Positions 46,181 through 56,560 of a stretch of DNA of 64,000 nt are shown here, one piece after another. The stretch is from Ampelocalamus luodianensis. Lineage: Eukaryota; Streptophyta; Magnoliopsida; Poales; Poaceae. Position 1 is the first letter of the stretch, and every line of letters begins with the position of its first letter. The DNA is taken from assembly GCA_036346255.1 (NCBI GenBank), contig CM070627.1, positions 34,494,143-34,558,142 on the forward strand, read 5' to 3'. Position numbers and translations under genes: made by a program. The notes beneath the pieces were generated by a model that saw only the letters and a program-made list of their open reading frames with translations, ran no database searches and was not told the origin of the DNA.

Positions 46181-46936
46181 TTAGAAAACCCGACAGTTGC
46201 GAAGATCATATCCTTCCTTTTTATGGAAAGGACACCACCTAGGCTTGTCGTTCTTCTGCTCGAGGCGCTTACCTTTGCCTCGATCGGAGTATGGCTTGGA
46301 ACTGCATGGTTCCTTATCACTAATGGCTAAGACTTTCTTCGAACTGTTGGCTTGAGCCTTTTGACCCTTCGCCTTGTTCTTGGATTTCTTGGCCTTCTTA
46401 TCCTTCTTCTTGCCGCTTTCGCTTGCCTCTTTAGGAATTTTGTCATCTCGATCAATAGTATTGTTCCACTCAACTGCTTCAGTAGCAGTCGCATATTGAT
46501 CGGCCATCTCGAAGAGCTCGGCGACAGTAGGAGGATTTAAAGCGATATCTTTCGTGATCCTTCTATTGCGGACTCCCTGCTTCAAGGCTCTGATAACATA
46601 GGAGTCAAAAACCTCTGTAATCGAATTATGAACTTGACTGAAATGCCTAATGAATTGGCGTAAGGTCTCATGGTCATTTTGTCTCATCCTGTGCAGATCG
46701 TCCTCCTTTCCAGGGCGATTGTAGGTGCCCTGAAAATTGGCCAACAGAAGGTCGCAGATGTGTTGCCATGAATAGACCGACTCGAGTGGTTGATTTAACA
46801 ACCACGATCGAGAAGATCCCTCAAGCACAGTAGAAAGGTAGTTTGCCATTACGAGATCTCCTCCTCCTGCTCGAACGGCTGTCATGTAGATCTGAAGGAA
46901 TTTGATGGGATTTTGAGGTCCATTGAACTTTTCCAT
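46181..46936 (-). pseudogene. gag core and zinc knuckle of Y (open frame)
   Basis: A 251-codon open frame starts MEKFNGPQNPIKFLQIY. It has the retrotransposon gag core (SWQHICDLLLANFQGTY and HETLRQFIRHFSQVHNSI), a Lys-rich stretch (GKKKDKKAKKSKNKAK) and at the C-terminus PRWCPFHKKEGYDLRNC, a Cys/His knuckle with spacing unlike the usual CCHC. Gag forms the particle shell and binds RNA. The open frame continues neither to a proper N-terminus nor into the protease, so it is a fragment. Confidence 0.87.
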
Positions 46937-47117
46937 GTTCTCCAGTCGAAACTGAGGCGGCCAGCGAACTACTCGGAGGTCAAGTGAGAATGGCTGACAC
47001 CCAGTAATGACTTCTTGATGCCTTCTTTGCAGGAAAGAATGGTTAATATCACCAGGTGATCGTACACGACGATACCTGGTCGTGGGTGGACCCGATCTAT
47101 GGTAGGTCTCAGCTTTG
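46937..47117 (-). pseudogene. Y gag upstream fragment next to Z
   Basis: The minus strand reads INHSFLQRRHQEVITG, as in W at 3330-3380, before the core. Sequence ends where element Z was inserted and resumes at 51027. Confidence 0.75.
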
Positions 47118-47237
47118 TGATACGGGCATCCCTAATACTTATGCATCTTCTCCTATTGTTGGTGAGGCACAAACTGCTGAGGACAACCCTACGACCAGTT
47201 CGGACATTCCACGACCAGTTCAGTACCAGCCAGTCCA

Positions 47238-47400
47238 ATGACCAAAGCTCGAACCAAGCTTCTAAACCAACAGGTGCTTTTGTTTCTTAATGAATCTCCT
47301 ATTGATTATACTGAGAATTGGCTACTACCTTATGCAAATATTTTGTGCATTCTCATATTCGAACATTGCGAAGACTTCAGATGCAAAGTAGTGGAGGATC
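47238..47400 (+). pseudogene. C-terminal polyprotein segment inside the Z LTR
   Basis: The frame reads MTKARTKLLNQQVLLFLNES and ENWLLPYANILCIL, resembling the tail found at the C-terminus of chromoviral polyproteins (pattern TRARAKxLNxxVxxFL). Because it sits in the LTR, the ancestral pol frame must have run into the 3' LTR. In this 5' LTR it would not be translated. Family call from memory; moderate confidence. Confidence 0.55.
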
Positions 47401-47445
47401 TTGGAAGATCAAAGGAAGTCACCTTATGCTATCTCGGCTAGGCTG

Positions 47446-47612
47446 TACGACTAGGTCTACTAGCTCTACAACCAGGTCTATCTGTTCTACGACCAGATCT
47501 ACCAGCTCTACGACCAGGTCTACCAGTTCTACGACTAGGTCTGTCAGCTCTATGACTAGGTTTCCAAGGTCTACGACCAGTCCAACGATCAGGCCTACGA
47601 CCAGGACCACGA
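47446..47612. repeat. 21-bp tandem repeat in the Z LTR
   Basis: About eight units resemble CTACGACCAGGTCTACCAG, encoding a 7-residue Ser/Thr/Arg repeat in one frame. It shares the CGACCAG core with the hairpin arrays but does not form obvious long hairpins. Confidence 0.8.
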
Positions 47613-48205
47613 CCAGATGTTAAACAATACTCAGAGGATGTTGTACTCGGAAGGAACAGTATTCGGAGGGAGATGTGCTTGACAAGAGCAGTGCTCGATG
47701 GCAACAAAGACTCGGTGTGAACGAAGACTCGATGTAAGCGATGACTCGTTGTAAAGATGATTCGGTTAGGATTTGGAAATCAGAGTCTTTGTCCGACTCG
47801 AATAGTTGCACCAACCCTAGATTTTGATAGCATGACTTCGGGAGGTTCACTATAAATACCACCATGACCCCATGTATCCCTAAGACTAGTTTATGCATAA
47901 GATTGAAACATAGCTATTGCTTGTTCTTCGAAACCAGAGTTTATGCGAGGACTTTGAGAGAGAATGAGGCGATCCATTGGTTCAACCTGCACTTCAACGT
48001 CATGTTGTCGTTCCATTGGGAATCGGGGGCTTGGCGATCGACACTTGCGGTTTCGCGATGATCAACTATCCAGTGTGTTTTGGGCGATATCCAAAGAGTT
48101 GAGGGTTTGTGCATTGGCGCGAGTGTTCAGCTAATGACATCGACTATTTTGCATCATCTATCTACGGTTCTCACTGAGAAGATCAGGCAAACCCCCCATA
48201 TCATG

Positions 48206-48222
48206 TGGTATCAGATTCTAGG
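48206..48222 (+). other. Primer-binding site of Z
   Basis: TGGTATCAGATTCTAGG begins 2 nt after the 5' LTR. TGGTATCAG matches the 3' end of initiator tRNA-Met, with a change at the following GC. Confidence 0.85.
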
Positions 48223-49473
48223 TTTACTCGGTGAGATCTATTTACCCATAGTTTAGATTTGTTTTCTGTCCTATAGTCCATTAAACCAAAAATTTGCAAC
48301 ACCAAAACCATTGTTCAATCTGTTATTTCTTGTGAGTTTTGTTAAGTTTTCATCCATTAGAGATTAGTTTTTCATGCTGATCTTGTGTTTCCTTTGCATA
48401 ACTTCATCTTGTGTCTACTTACATTCTCGAAAATTGCTGAGATCTACCAGTTTTCTTTCCGATTTCTGTGGGCAAGTAGTGTCCGACTCAAACTCCAAGA
48501 TTGTTTTTCCAAAACTACCTTTCTAACTTGGTGTTCGATTCAATTAGGGTTTCATCTTTAATCCTAGCCGGCCGAAACCTTTTGGTGATCTTGAGCTTTA
48601 CTTATATCCTTTCCTCTTTGAGACTAGCTTTTGAATATTGCTTTCGGGCTGCTCTTGGAATTAGTCTACACTTCTGACAATTTTGAGACTTGCAAATCAA
48701 ATGGTGAATCTACACCTTATTTCGGCCTTGCATAAGAAGAAATCAAAAGGCAGCCGATCTGAAGAAAAAGCCATAGCTTGACAAAAGTATAAAAAAAAAG
48801 CAACAGAGAACAAACTGCACATACCAATACCAAATTTTCCTTTCGGTGACCTTACTAACTGAAAGAGGGGGATCTTGTGCACGTGGTTTGAGAAAGAAAA
48901 GAGAAAAGCAAAAGTATTGGCCGAAACTTGGAAAGTGGGACACTCTAGTCCATATTTTCAGATTGTGTATCTAGTTACCTTGAGCGATCTTGTGCCCTTA
49001 TTTCTTTGCAATTGGCTAGCGTCTCTCCTAGTACTTGGTGCAAAACGAGCTTGTTGCATTGCAATTACAGATTGTTTCTCACTAGCTCTGTCCTTTGTTT
49101 GCATTAAGTCACATTTATCTTTGCGTGTTTGTTCCCGTTTTTTCACTTAAACCTTTTGGATCAGCACATAGGCAAACTACTCTAGCTTGGATCATTACTT
49201 AGCTTTACAATACCTTGAATATGAGTTTGCGCAGGGGACACACTTACCTTTCCAAGCTCCACCTACACCCGTTTGTGTACCCCTTACTCTTGGTTATGCT
49301 CATATATTATCGGGTTGCGATCGTTCACTGTCACAAGTATCGTTTTGCTGTCCTTGATTCACTTTGGAATGGTAAGCTTATCTTGTGTTCAAGACAGTGA
49401 GTTGCGAGCGTAGAGAGGGATTTTCATTTTACTAACCGGATATAATCTCGCTTGTTGTTTGTGAGTTGTTGCC
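48223..49473. other. Leader region of Z
   Basis: This is about 1.25 kb between primer site and gag. It has no frame with recognisable similarity. A gag leader of this size is common in chromoviruses. Confidence 0.6.
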
Positions 49474-50960
49474 ATGTCAGGTCACGAGAAGGATCCACAT
49501 AATCCGGAGGCATCGGTTACGTGGACGGAGTACACTTGGTTGCGCGAGATGCTACAAAAACAAATTCATACTGGTGATACTGGTGTGCGCGATGAGCTCA
49601 GGGTAGTTCAAACGGGACTACACTCCCTGGGGGAGGAAGTCACACAATTACGTATGACCATTCACACAAATTTCCTAGAGCTGCGTACCATGTTCGCACA
49701 ACACAATCTTCGTGGCAGTGCGCAAGCTGACAATGCGGGTGTGCATGGTCCTCCGGTCGTTCAACACAACGAGACTGAGGAAGAGCGTGCTATTCATGTG
49801 GACGAGGAGCGTCGACAACATCAGGCGCATCGCCTAGCAATACGGCCACACACAGGTTTAGCAGCTGTAGCACATGCGCTGGCACAGGGCCGTGGACGTG
49901 GACGAGGCATCGACGCCTACCACAGTGGCAATGGTCGGGTGGCACCCTTGGATGCCCCGCGAAGAGGTGATCCATTTATTGCCAATCCTACGGTCTGACC
50001 ACATGATGCACCTCGTCGATGGGCTGCCGAGGCTGAGCTCTCGGGTGACGACGATTTTCCCATCAACGACTACGACCACCGATAGTTCCACCACGACCAC
50101 AACGGGCCTCAACATCGACACGATGACACCGAGGATTTCATTGCTAAGCCCAAATTTACTCTTCCTATATTTTCAGGTGGAACAAATGTGGAAGAATACC
50201 TTACTTGGGAGTTGAAAGTTGATAAGTTGTTTCGAATGAACAACTATTCTGATGAGAAGAAACTCTTACTTGCATCCAATGGTTTGGATGATTATGCTAC
50301 ACATTGGTGGGAGCAGTTTGTTCTTAAGCATATGGAGCACCATGAGTTGCCGATTATCACCTGGGAGCAGATGAAGCAGCATTTGCAAGCCCGTTTTGTA
50401 CCTCACCACTACAAGCGTTCACTTTTTGAGAAGTTAACAAGTCTACGACAAGGTTTGAAATCAATTGATGAATATCATAAAGAAATGAAAACTATCATGA
50501 TACATGCAGATGTCCATGAGAATGAAGAGCAGACCATGGCGAGATTTCTAGCTGGCATGAATTATGCAGTCAAGCGCATTATCAATCACCATCCTTACAA
50601 TGATATGATTGAGCTGCTGCACCAAGCCCGCGAATCCGAACGCCAGGTGATTGAAGATGCACATTTCGCTGCCTGTACTCGTTCATCGACCAGTCTGGGA
50701 CAACCATATATAATAAGAGCCAACCTGCCACGAGTACTCAGGCTGGGAACACTTCCGCAATACGCAGTTCTGCAAGTCAGAAACCAAAAAGTACACCGCC
50801 ACTGGTGCGTTGACCAGCAGTACCCGTGCCTAGTGCGGACTCTTCTATGGGGTCGACCGACCGTTCATCTGATATTATTTGCCACAAGTGCAAGGGTGTT
50901 GGCCACTTTCAGAAGGACTGCCAAATGCCCGAACTATGCATTGGCGCGAGTGTTCAGCTA
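49474..50960 (+). pseudogene. gag of Z
   Basis: The start is the ATG at 49474 (MSGHEKDPHNPEASVTW), with a coiled-coil-like N-terminus and a Gly/Arg stretch (GRGRGRG). A frameshift near 49990 leads to the gag core: VEEYLTWELKVDKLF, YATHWWEQF, ARFVPHHYKRSLFEKL, GLKSIDEYHKEM and ARFLAGMNYAVKR. A further frame change leads to the zinc knuckle CHKCKGVGHFQKDC (about 50882-50923). Just after it the sequence jumps into LTR. It is a typical chromoviral gag but frameshifted and cut. Confidence 0.85.
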
Positions 50961-51026
50961 ATGACATTGACCATTTTGCATCATCTATGGTTCTCACTGA
51001 GAAGATTGGGCAAACCCCCCATATCA
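50937..51026 (+). repeat. Truncated 3' LTR end of Z
   Basis: GCATTGGCGCGAGTGTTCAG through CCATATCA matches 48111-48203. Junction sequence TGCATTGGCGCGAG is shared by both sides only in part. Confidence 0.85.
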
Positions 51027-52252
51027 ATTTGCTGCTGCAGATTTCTGGGTCGGAGTGGTGAACGATCACCTCTCCTGGGAGCTCGTTGATCATCAAGCGT
51101 TCGAGGAACTCTTCTCCGACTAGAGTTAAGTTTAGGGGAACGACGTGACCTGTTGTCGCACCGATCTCCATGTGGTGAGTTGTTTGAACGACTGGTATCT
51201 AATGGAGTCGTACTACTATGACTTTCAGAATGATGCCGGTGAGGATGCTCAAGTCTGGTCATCGTGCATCAAAACCTTTGTGCGATCTCTTCAGCAAACA
51301 GGTCGTAGCCGGGCGTTCGAGCAAGTTCCCAAGTTTGGTTCTCAAGCAGATCATTGATGTGTTGGAGTTCCTGGGCTTCCTCCGACTGGTACTGAATGTG
51401 CCCAGATAGATTTCTTTGAGTTGCAATTCTTCCCCGTTGAGTTGTCTCAGGACCATCCACATCTGATCCTTGAGTTTGCCTCAATGGAGTGTGATTATTT
51501 CAAGGATTTCCCCCACGCTCATCAGAGTGTTGACCTTATTCATCACCGGAGGTGTTCTTGCCATTACCACGAGGGGTTGCAGTGTGTGATCGTCAGGGAG
51601 CATCCTCAGTCCTGTCTCTAGGAGAGTGACCATTATCTAAGGGAAAGATGAAGACCTCTCATTGATGATCTCCACTCGCACTTGACACCTCCTTGCTTGA
51701 GGAGTAGTCAAAAGACACCGTCTGGCGACTTGGAGCAAACCCCTCCAAGAAGGGGAATTTCGGGTTATAACCGCCTCTGTCCGCAGGTGAGCCCTGCGAG
51801 GGCGTGGTTGAACTCACAGGAAAAGCATGCTCGATCCCATCCTCCCTGGGGCTAACCTGAGAGAGAGAACCACCAGATGCTGATGGAGCTCCAGAATGAT
51901 GGCTTCTAGGACTTGCCTCACTGGGTCGGACTGCCTCAGGCAGACTCGAACATTCAGAGTGAGAACTCTCGTCATGTTGTGAGTCTGCCTTGGTGCAGCC
52001 CTGATTGTGGTCGGATAGACCCTTGCCCTCTGAGGAATCTGGTCCCTCAATTGGACGTACTGTTGTGAGGGATAAGGATCCCTCCTCAACTCCATCGGTT
52101 GTATGGTCTCCTAGATCTAGCGAAAGATCTCCAGAGATGGCATAACCACCTGATGAAACAATACTTGGCTCGTAGTCGAAACCGGCATCCATATCGATAT
52201 CTACGTAATTGGCCAAGTCGAAGCAGTTCTCCTTGTTCCACACTCCTGCCAT
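51027..52252 (-). pseudogene. gag N-terminal region of Y
   Basis: The likely start is the ATG at 52252 (MAGVWNKENCFDL), reading open to about 51659 (DHTTDGVEEGSLS, FPFLEGFAPSRQ, FDYSSS). Further frames at 51484-51269 (LQHINDLLENQTWELARTP) and 51262-51027 (Arg/Ser-rich) are separated by frameshifts. It is colinear with W 2024-3240. The frame running upstream of 52252 uses a non-ATG codon and crosses the primer site, so I reject that start. Confidence 0.78.
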
Positions 52253-52312
52253 GAAAGCATTAAAGTTGGGAAAAATAAAGAAAACCTGTTGACAAGGAAT
52301 CACCGGAAGGTT

Positions 52313-52329
52313 CCCCATGGACGGCGCCA
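52313..52329 (-). other. Primer-binding site of Y
   Basis: On the minus strand TGGCGCCGTCCATGGGG begins 2 nt inside the LTR end. Its first nine bases match the complement of the tRNA-Asp 3' end; the remainder is imperfect. Confidence 0.7.
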
Positions 52330-52331
52330 AC

Positions 52332-53136
52332 TGTCGGTGTTTTAGAACCGATCTTACGTATGATTGATTGATTTAGGGAGTCTCCAAGATTGATCACGTA
52401 GAGAGAACGACACGGGAATTTTATACAGGTTCAGGCCTTCTCCGGAGATAATAATAACCCTATTGAGTATGCTGGTTACAACCAAGAGAAAGACTAAGGC
52501 TTGTGCTCCTAATTGCGCTTGTTCTTTCTTCCTCACCCCTCTTGTCAACTGACTATAGCCTTTATATAGTGTACGAAGAGGCGGTCGTTTCTCCAGGCAA
52601 AGGAGCACCATATCATTTTGTATAATAGGCACATTGATGGTAGTTATTGCTGGAGTAGTAACCCTCCACGTCATCTGGCAGTTATCATCAGAGACAGAGG
52701 AGTATTGCATGCAGTTATTCTAGAGAATAACAGCGTATACTAACTGTTTAGATTCTCTAATTGATTGGGCCTACTTGTCTGCAAGCTCAATCAATTATAG
52801 GGTGGTCGTAGCTGACCTAGTCATAGAAGGACTTACGACCACATGGTGGTCGTAGAAAAGCTTACGACCATGAGGCAGTCGTAGAAAATCTTACGACTAG
52901 GTACCAGTCATAGAATAACTTACGACCAGGGGGTGATCGTAGAAGAACTTACGATCATGAAGTAGTCGTAGAAGGACTTACGACTATGGGGTGGTCGTAG
53001 AAGGACTTACGACCACATGGCTAGCGTCTCCCTTATGCACATTAAGGGGGTATACTCAAGAATCATATGATGGTATATTTATCCATAATAAGAACTACAA
53101 ATGAATAATTAAATGAGGATTATTAGATCCTCGTCA
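52332..53136 (-). repeat. 5' LTR of Y
   Basis: This 805-bp LTR starts on the minus strand TGACGAGGATC (53136) and ends ACACCGACA (52332). It is the same family as W's LTRs but diverged. A minus-strand TATA (ACTATATAAAGG) lies at 52560-52571. The hairpin array at 52802-53017 is the best preserved of its class. The adjoining CCACT (53137-53141) would be the TSD; the partner is lost. Confidence 0.9.
52802..53017. repeat. Hairpin array in Y LTR, best preserved
   Basis: Seven units in 216 bp, in plus-strand reading: ATGGTCGTA/TACGACCAT, CAGTCGTA/TACGACTAG, TGATCGTA/TACGATCA, TAGTCGTA/TACGACTA and TGGTCGTA/TACGACCA, all with 8-nt spacers such as GAAGGACT. The base pair after the TCGTA core varies among G-C, A-T and flanking A-T/T-A while staying paired. 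Confidence 0.92.
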
Positions 53137-53208
53137 CCACTAATGCTAAATGTTAGTATAGCAATAGGTAAGAATTACAAATATATAATTAAATAAGGAT
53201 CATTAGAT
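53137..53208 (-). repeat. LTR-end remnant next to Y
   Basis: AAGAATTACAAATATATAAT and TAAGGATCATTAGATCCTCA at about 53169-53211 resemble the outer end of the Y LTR just before it. It appears to be a short remnant of another LTR copy of the family, adjoining Y's outer edge. Confidence 0.55.
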
Positions 53209-53726
53209 CCTCAAGCGTTCATAAGCTTGCTTGTGGGCTTTGGCGGGAACAGGATCAGTGAATATATGGAGGAACAACTCCACCTGATCCATCGTAGCAG
53301 CAAGTCGAGCTTGGAGCTGTTGGAATCGAGGATACATGTTGGCCATGTGCCAGAGGAGGGTTTCAGCCTCTTCCACGCCATCGGTATCGCCGAACCTCAC
53401 GCTCAGCTCGTCGATGTATTCATCGTGCCTCTCGATCGACCCTTCGACATGATCCACGTAGTTGGTGAGCATGACCTCAAGAACAAGATTGGCCCGCCGG
53501 ACGTTGGAGACCAAGCCATTGGTACAGTTAAGGAGGAGGTGCAATCCGCGGATCATCGGAGACACGATATCCGGGAGACACAAGGGGGGAGATCAAAGGA
53601 GGTCGCGGACTGCATAATGGTCAGGAGCATTGCTAAGGGTCCAACCATACAGGTGATCGTACACAAAGGCGAGGTAGGCCACAACTGTCGTGGGCAGGGA
53701 GAGGAAAGAAGAGCTCAAAGGCATTT
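53203..53726 (-). pseudogene. Unrecognised protein remnant P1 (paralogue of P2 and P3)
   Basis: The likely start is the ATG at 53726. Reading left: VVAYLAFVYDHLYGWTL, a stop, then (53583-53203) GLHLLLNCTNGLVSNVRRAN, NYVDHVEGSIERHDEYI and HIFTDPVPAKAHKQAYERL. No known domain is evident. P2 (54960-54420) and P3 (61415-61940, opposite strand) share the pattern YLxxxYxxLxGxxL at the start, YVDH in the middle and a YExL-type end. This suggests an accessory protein of the DNA transposon that fills this region. Confidence 0.55.
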
Positions 53727-54419
53727 TTTAACTGGCTGTGTGGAAATAATATGGGGTTTGTGTGTGTTTTTTGGTTAGCGGATGTCCTTCCTTATAAGTC
53801 ACAGTGGGGGAACATGAAGACACGCATCGGGTAGCCCAAGCAGCAGTGTAAGTTTTTTAAAATGAGGGGTTGGTTGAATTGGTACCGTGTTTTCATCTTT
53901 GCACTAGCAAACATACAAAAACAAAATAGAGCGAAGATAGTACAACAAAATATAAGCCACAATACAGTAAAAAAAATGTTACTCGTGCAGTAATTCCAAA
54001 CAACATAGAAGGCCAATAATTTCTTGCGTATCTTACCGTAAAAGAGCTCTCACATATCATTTATAGTAAATGTTGAGCTCAAAAATCGTTGCGCACCAGT
54101 AATGTTCAACGGGTAGTATAGTGAAAGTTAGTGTGACAGTAAAAGAGAGCATACATGAAGCGGTAAAATGATCATTAATAAAGTAGTAAATCTGTATTTT
54201 TATTGTGTTTTTTCAATGTTATTGTATCCTTTTTGTGTTCCGATAGAAAAATCAAGAAAACGTTGCAGTAATAGTATATGTACATAACAGTAAACCATAG
54301 AAGATAAAACTTCTTAAATATACTTCGGCCAAATAGCGTGGCCAGTCGCATTTTCTTTTTTACATTGCTCGATATAACAATAGTAGGGGAAAAAAGGGAA
54401 AAGAAAGGAGGCCCTAGTG

Positions 54420-55088
54420 GCCAAGGTAGGACCTTATCGTAGCCCTGAGGCATTCATAATCCCACTTGTGGACTTCGCTGGGGGCTAGATCAGGGAATAC
54501 GTGGAGATACGTCTCTACCTGCTCCTTCGTAGGAGCGAGTCGGGCTTTGTGCCGAATGAGCGAAGGAAGTGTGTCAACGATAGTCCAAATGAGGTCGTTC
54601 GTCTCTTCCACGGTACCGGTGTCGTCGATTCTTGCATTTTACCTACCGATGTAGTCTTCGAGCCTCTGGATGGATGCTTTGCCATGATCTACGTAACTCG
54701 AGAGCATGATCTCTAGGATGAGGTTGGTTTGTCGGATGTCGAACACAAGGATATTTGTTCGACTAAGCAGGAGATGTAGCGTGCGGATGATTGTAACAAC
54801 CCTCTCCGGTAGACACGGGGGTAGAGCACTAAGGAGGTCGTGGACATAATCATGGTCTGCGGCCTCGACCAAGCTCCACCCAGATAGCTGCTCGTATATG
54901 AGTAATAGGTAGGATAGAACCATCGTTTGCAAGGGAGCAGAAGAAGAGTTTGAAGTCATTTTTTGTTCTTTTTTTTGTGTTTCCATTTTTTTTGGTCTGA
55001 GTGCATTTTCTGGAGTTTTACTGTGGAGGAAGGCCAAGGCTTCGTGTGTATTCAACCCTTCGCAAGCTGATGATACAAATTTATACAT
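54420..55088 (-). pseudogene. Unrecognised protein remnant P2
   Basis: The ATG at 54960 opens MTSNSSSAPLQTMVLSYLLL, then IYEQLSGWSLVEAADHDYVH and LPERVVTIIRTLHLLLSRTN, SSYVDHGKASIQRLEDYIG, a stop (54638), then LAPTKEQVETYLHVFPDLAP and KWDYECLRATIRSYLGH. An upstream extension to 55088 is open but not shared with P1. About 220 residues with one stop make it the most complete of the three copies. I do not recognise the family. Confidence 0.6.
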
Positions 55089-55785
55089 TGTCAGGGGAGA
55101 CGAACAAACGCATCAGGAGACGAAGCGACAGTTTGTACGGTTTAAAAGTAAAGTCTTCCTACGCATAAAGTAATTAAAATAAAAACATACGTCTGTAATG
55201 TTATTTTGCCAGCATATAGTAAAGCAGCTACCACATATCAATAGAATGGAGACGACGCAACTGATCGCGGCATTATGTTCTCCAACCAAAAAAAAAGCAT
55301 AAGTAACCGATACTTAGAAGTCAGTAATAGAGTACGATTAACACAGTAAAAACAAGCAGTAATAAATGTGAATTTTGTAGTGAAAACGTGGGCCGAATAG
55401 TGCGCTCTATTTTCCGATTAGCAAACGTAACACAGTAGCACACGTATGATAATTCAGTAAACATTTACTGAAATGTAAGTAAAAAACACGGCTATGCAGC
55501 ATGTACCACTGTCATCTGACCCTGCAGGGAGACTATCATTAGCGTCGTCCTCTTCCGATTCATCCTCATGAATCAGCTAGCGGTGTGTACCGAACCTTCC
55601 TCTCCCTTGCCCCCTCCTCCCTCTCACCCTCCCCTGCCACTGCCAATCCTACCCGCTCACCCTCTGTTTTTGCGTAGTGTTGGGCAGGTAGTACTATTTT
55701 GACCGGCTTTCAAGCCGCATATGCTGCACGCCCTCATCATCTTCTTCCCAACCGGGGCAGAACTTTGCTCTGGTTCGTCATCGAC

Positions 55786-56560
55786 TCATTTGTGATCCTT
55801 GGGCTGTGACAGAGGAGGCACATAAGGATTGATCGTATCATCCTCCGCTTCATCGGGTTCAGCGATCTCATTAGCCATGGGGCCAATGTCATTGGGTATG
55901 GTATCAAGTTGCATTTGAAGCGCCTTCAGCACTTCCATGGATCTGTCATATGCAAGACTCGATCTGCACCCTAACCTCACCATGCCTATAGCCTCTGTCA
56001 ATAAGGTGGTGTGTTGATATATCTCAGTCGTCCCATCAGGTCTGACCTGCATGAAGTCGTGTTTGTCGTACGACACATCTACCCTTGCATCCTTCGTGTA
56101 CCTACAGAGCACGTAGCGGCAAGGGATACTCTCGACCTGTAAGTTGATGAACGCCCGTACCAGGTGTGTGTAGAAAAGCCCTAAGGGGGTAAACTGAAAA
56201 TGTATTAACAGTAAAATACACAGTCAATTATAGTAAAAGTATAATATATCGACAGTAACTATTAGCCGATAGACAGTAAAAGTACCCGTGTGCTCCCACC
56301 GTTTGCATTCACAGCTGTATCTACCCATTTCCTTTTCAGCCACCGCCTTGAAATCGTGTTGCGACCTTGTGAATGTCGTAGACAGTTTCCTATGAGACAC
56401 GACGAATAGGCCATCTCAGTTGGTGTCAGCCCTTATGCGGAAGGCCGTACTGGAGAAGTAGGTCTACTTGTACTCTTTGAACACCACAGACATGTACACC
56501 CTGCCCAGCTGCTCCTCGAACGGGAACAGGGTGGCTCTCACCGGTTGGTGTGAGTGTACA
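55786..56560 (-). pseudogene. FAR1/MULE-type transposase, C-terminal part with SWIM zinc finger
   Basis: Reading right to left (56530 to 56290): LFPFEEQLGRVYMSVVFKEY (a stop follows), TAFRIRADTN, then KEMGRYSCECKRWEHTG, a SWIM-type zinc finger start (CxCxxW). Across an intron-like gap rich in the ACAGTAAAA motif (56280-56185), LFYTHLVRAFINLQVESIPC completes the C-x-H part, followed by YVLCRYTKDARVDV and an acidic tail (55786-56112). This is the order seen in FAR1-related and Jittery-like MULE transposases (EKQ...VF, SWIM, IPxxYxLxRWTKDA). The catalytic DDE part is not found. Confidence 0.75.

Larger units (their letters stand above)
47118..48203 (+). repeat. 5' LTR of Z
   Basis: It is 1086 bp with short inverted ends (TGATAC/ATATCA). 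It contains a coding-like segment (47238-47390), a 21-bp tandem repeat (47446-47610) and a TATA-like CTATAAATACC (47850-47860). Confidence 0.82.
47118..51026 (+). mobile_element. Element Z: deleted chromovirus, CRM-like
   Basis: The 5' LTR starts TGATACGGG (47118) and ends CCATATCA (48203). The right end is CCATATCA at 51026. Flanks CTTTG and ATTTG fit a 5-bp TSD with one change. After the LTR come an initiator tRNA-Met primer site, a leader, gag, then an abrupt jump (about 50937) into the last 90 bp of LTR. Protease, RT, integrase and most of the 3' LTR are deleted. The LTR carries the C-terminal end of a polyprotein, as described for CRM-type centromeric chromoviruses; that lineage call is an inference. 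Confidence 0.8.
22539..53136 (-). mobile_element. Element Y: Tat-lineage retrotransposon split by nested insertions
   Basis: Y is the same family as W, read right to left: LTR 53136-52332, gag, protease, RT, RNase H, archaeal RNase H, integrase, ending truncated at about 22539 before its antisense gene and 3' LTR. It is interrupted twice: by Z (47118-51026), within gag, and by X (24783-43775), within the second RNase H. Removing the insertions rejoins sequence colinear with W. Y keeps the RT YVDD box that W has lost, but it also has stops and is dead. Its lost end is fused to LTR V. Confidence 0.85.
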
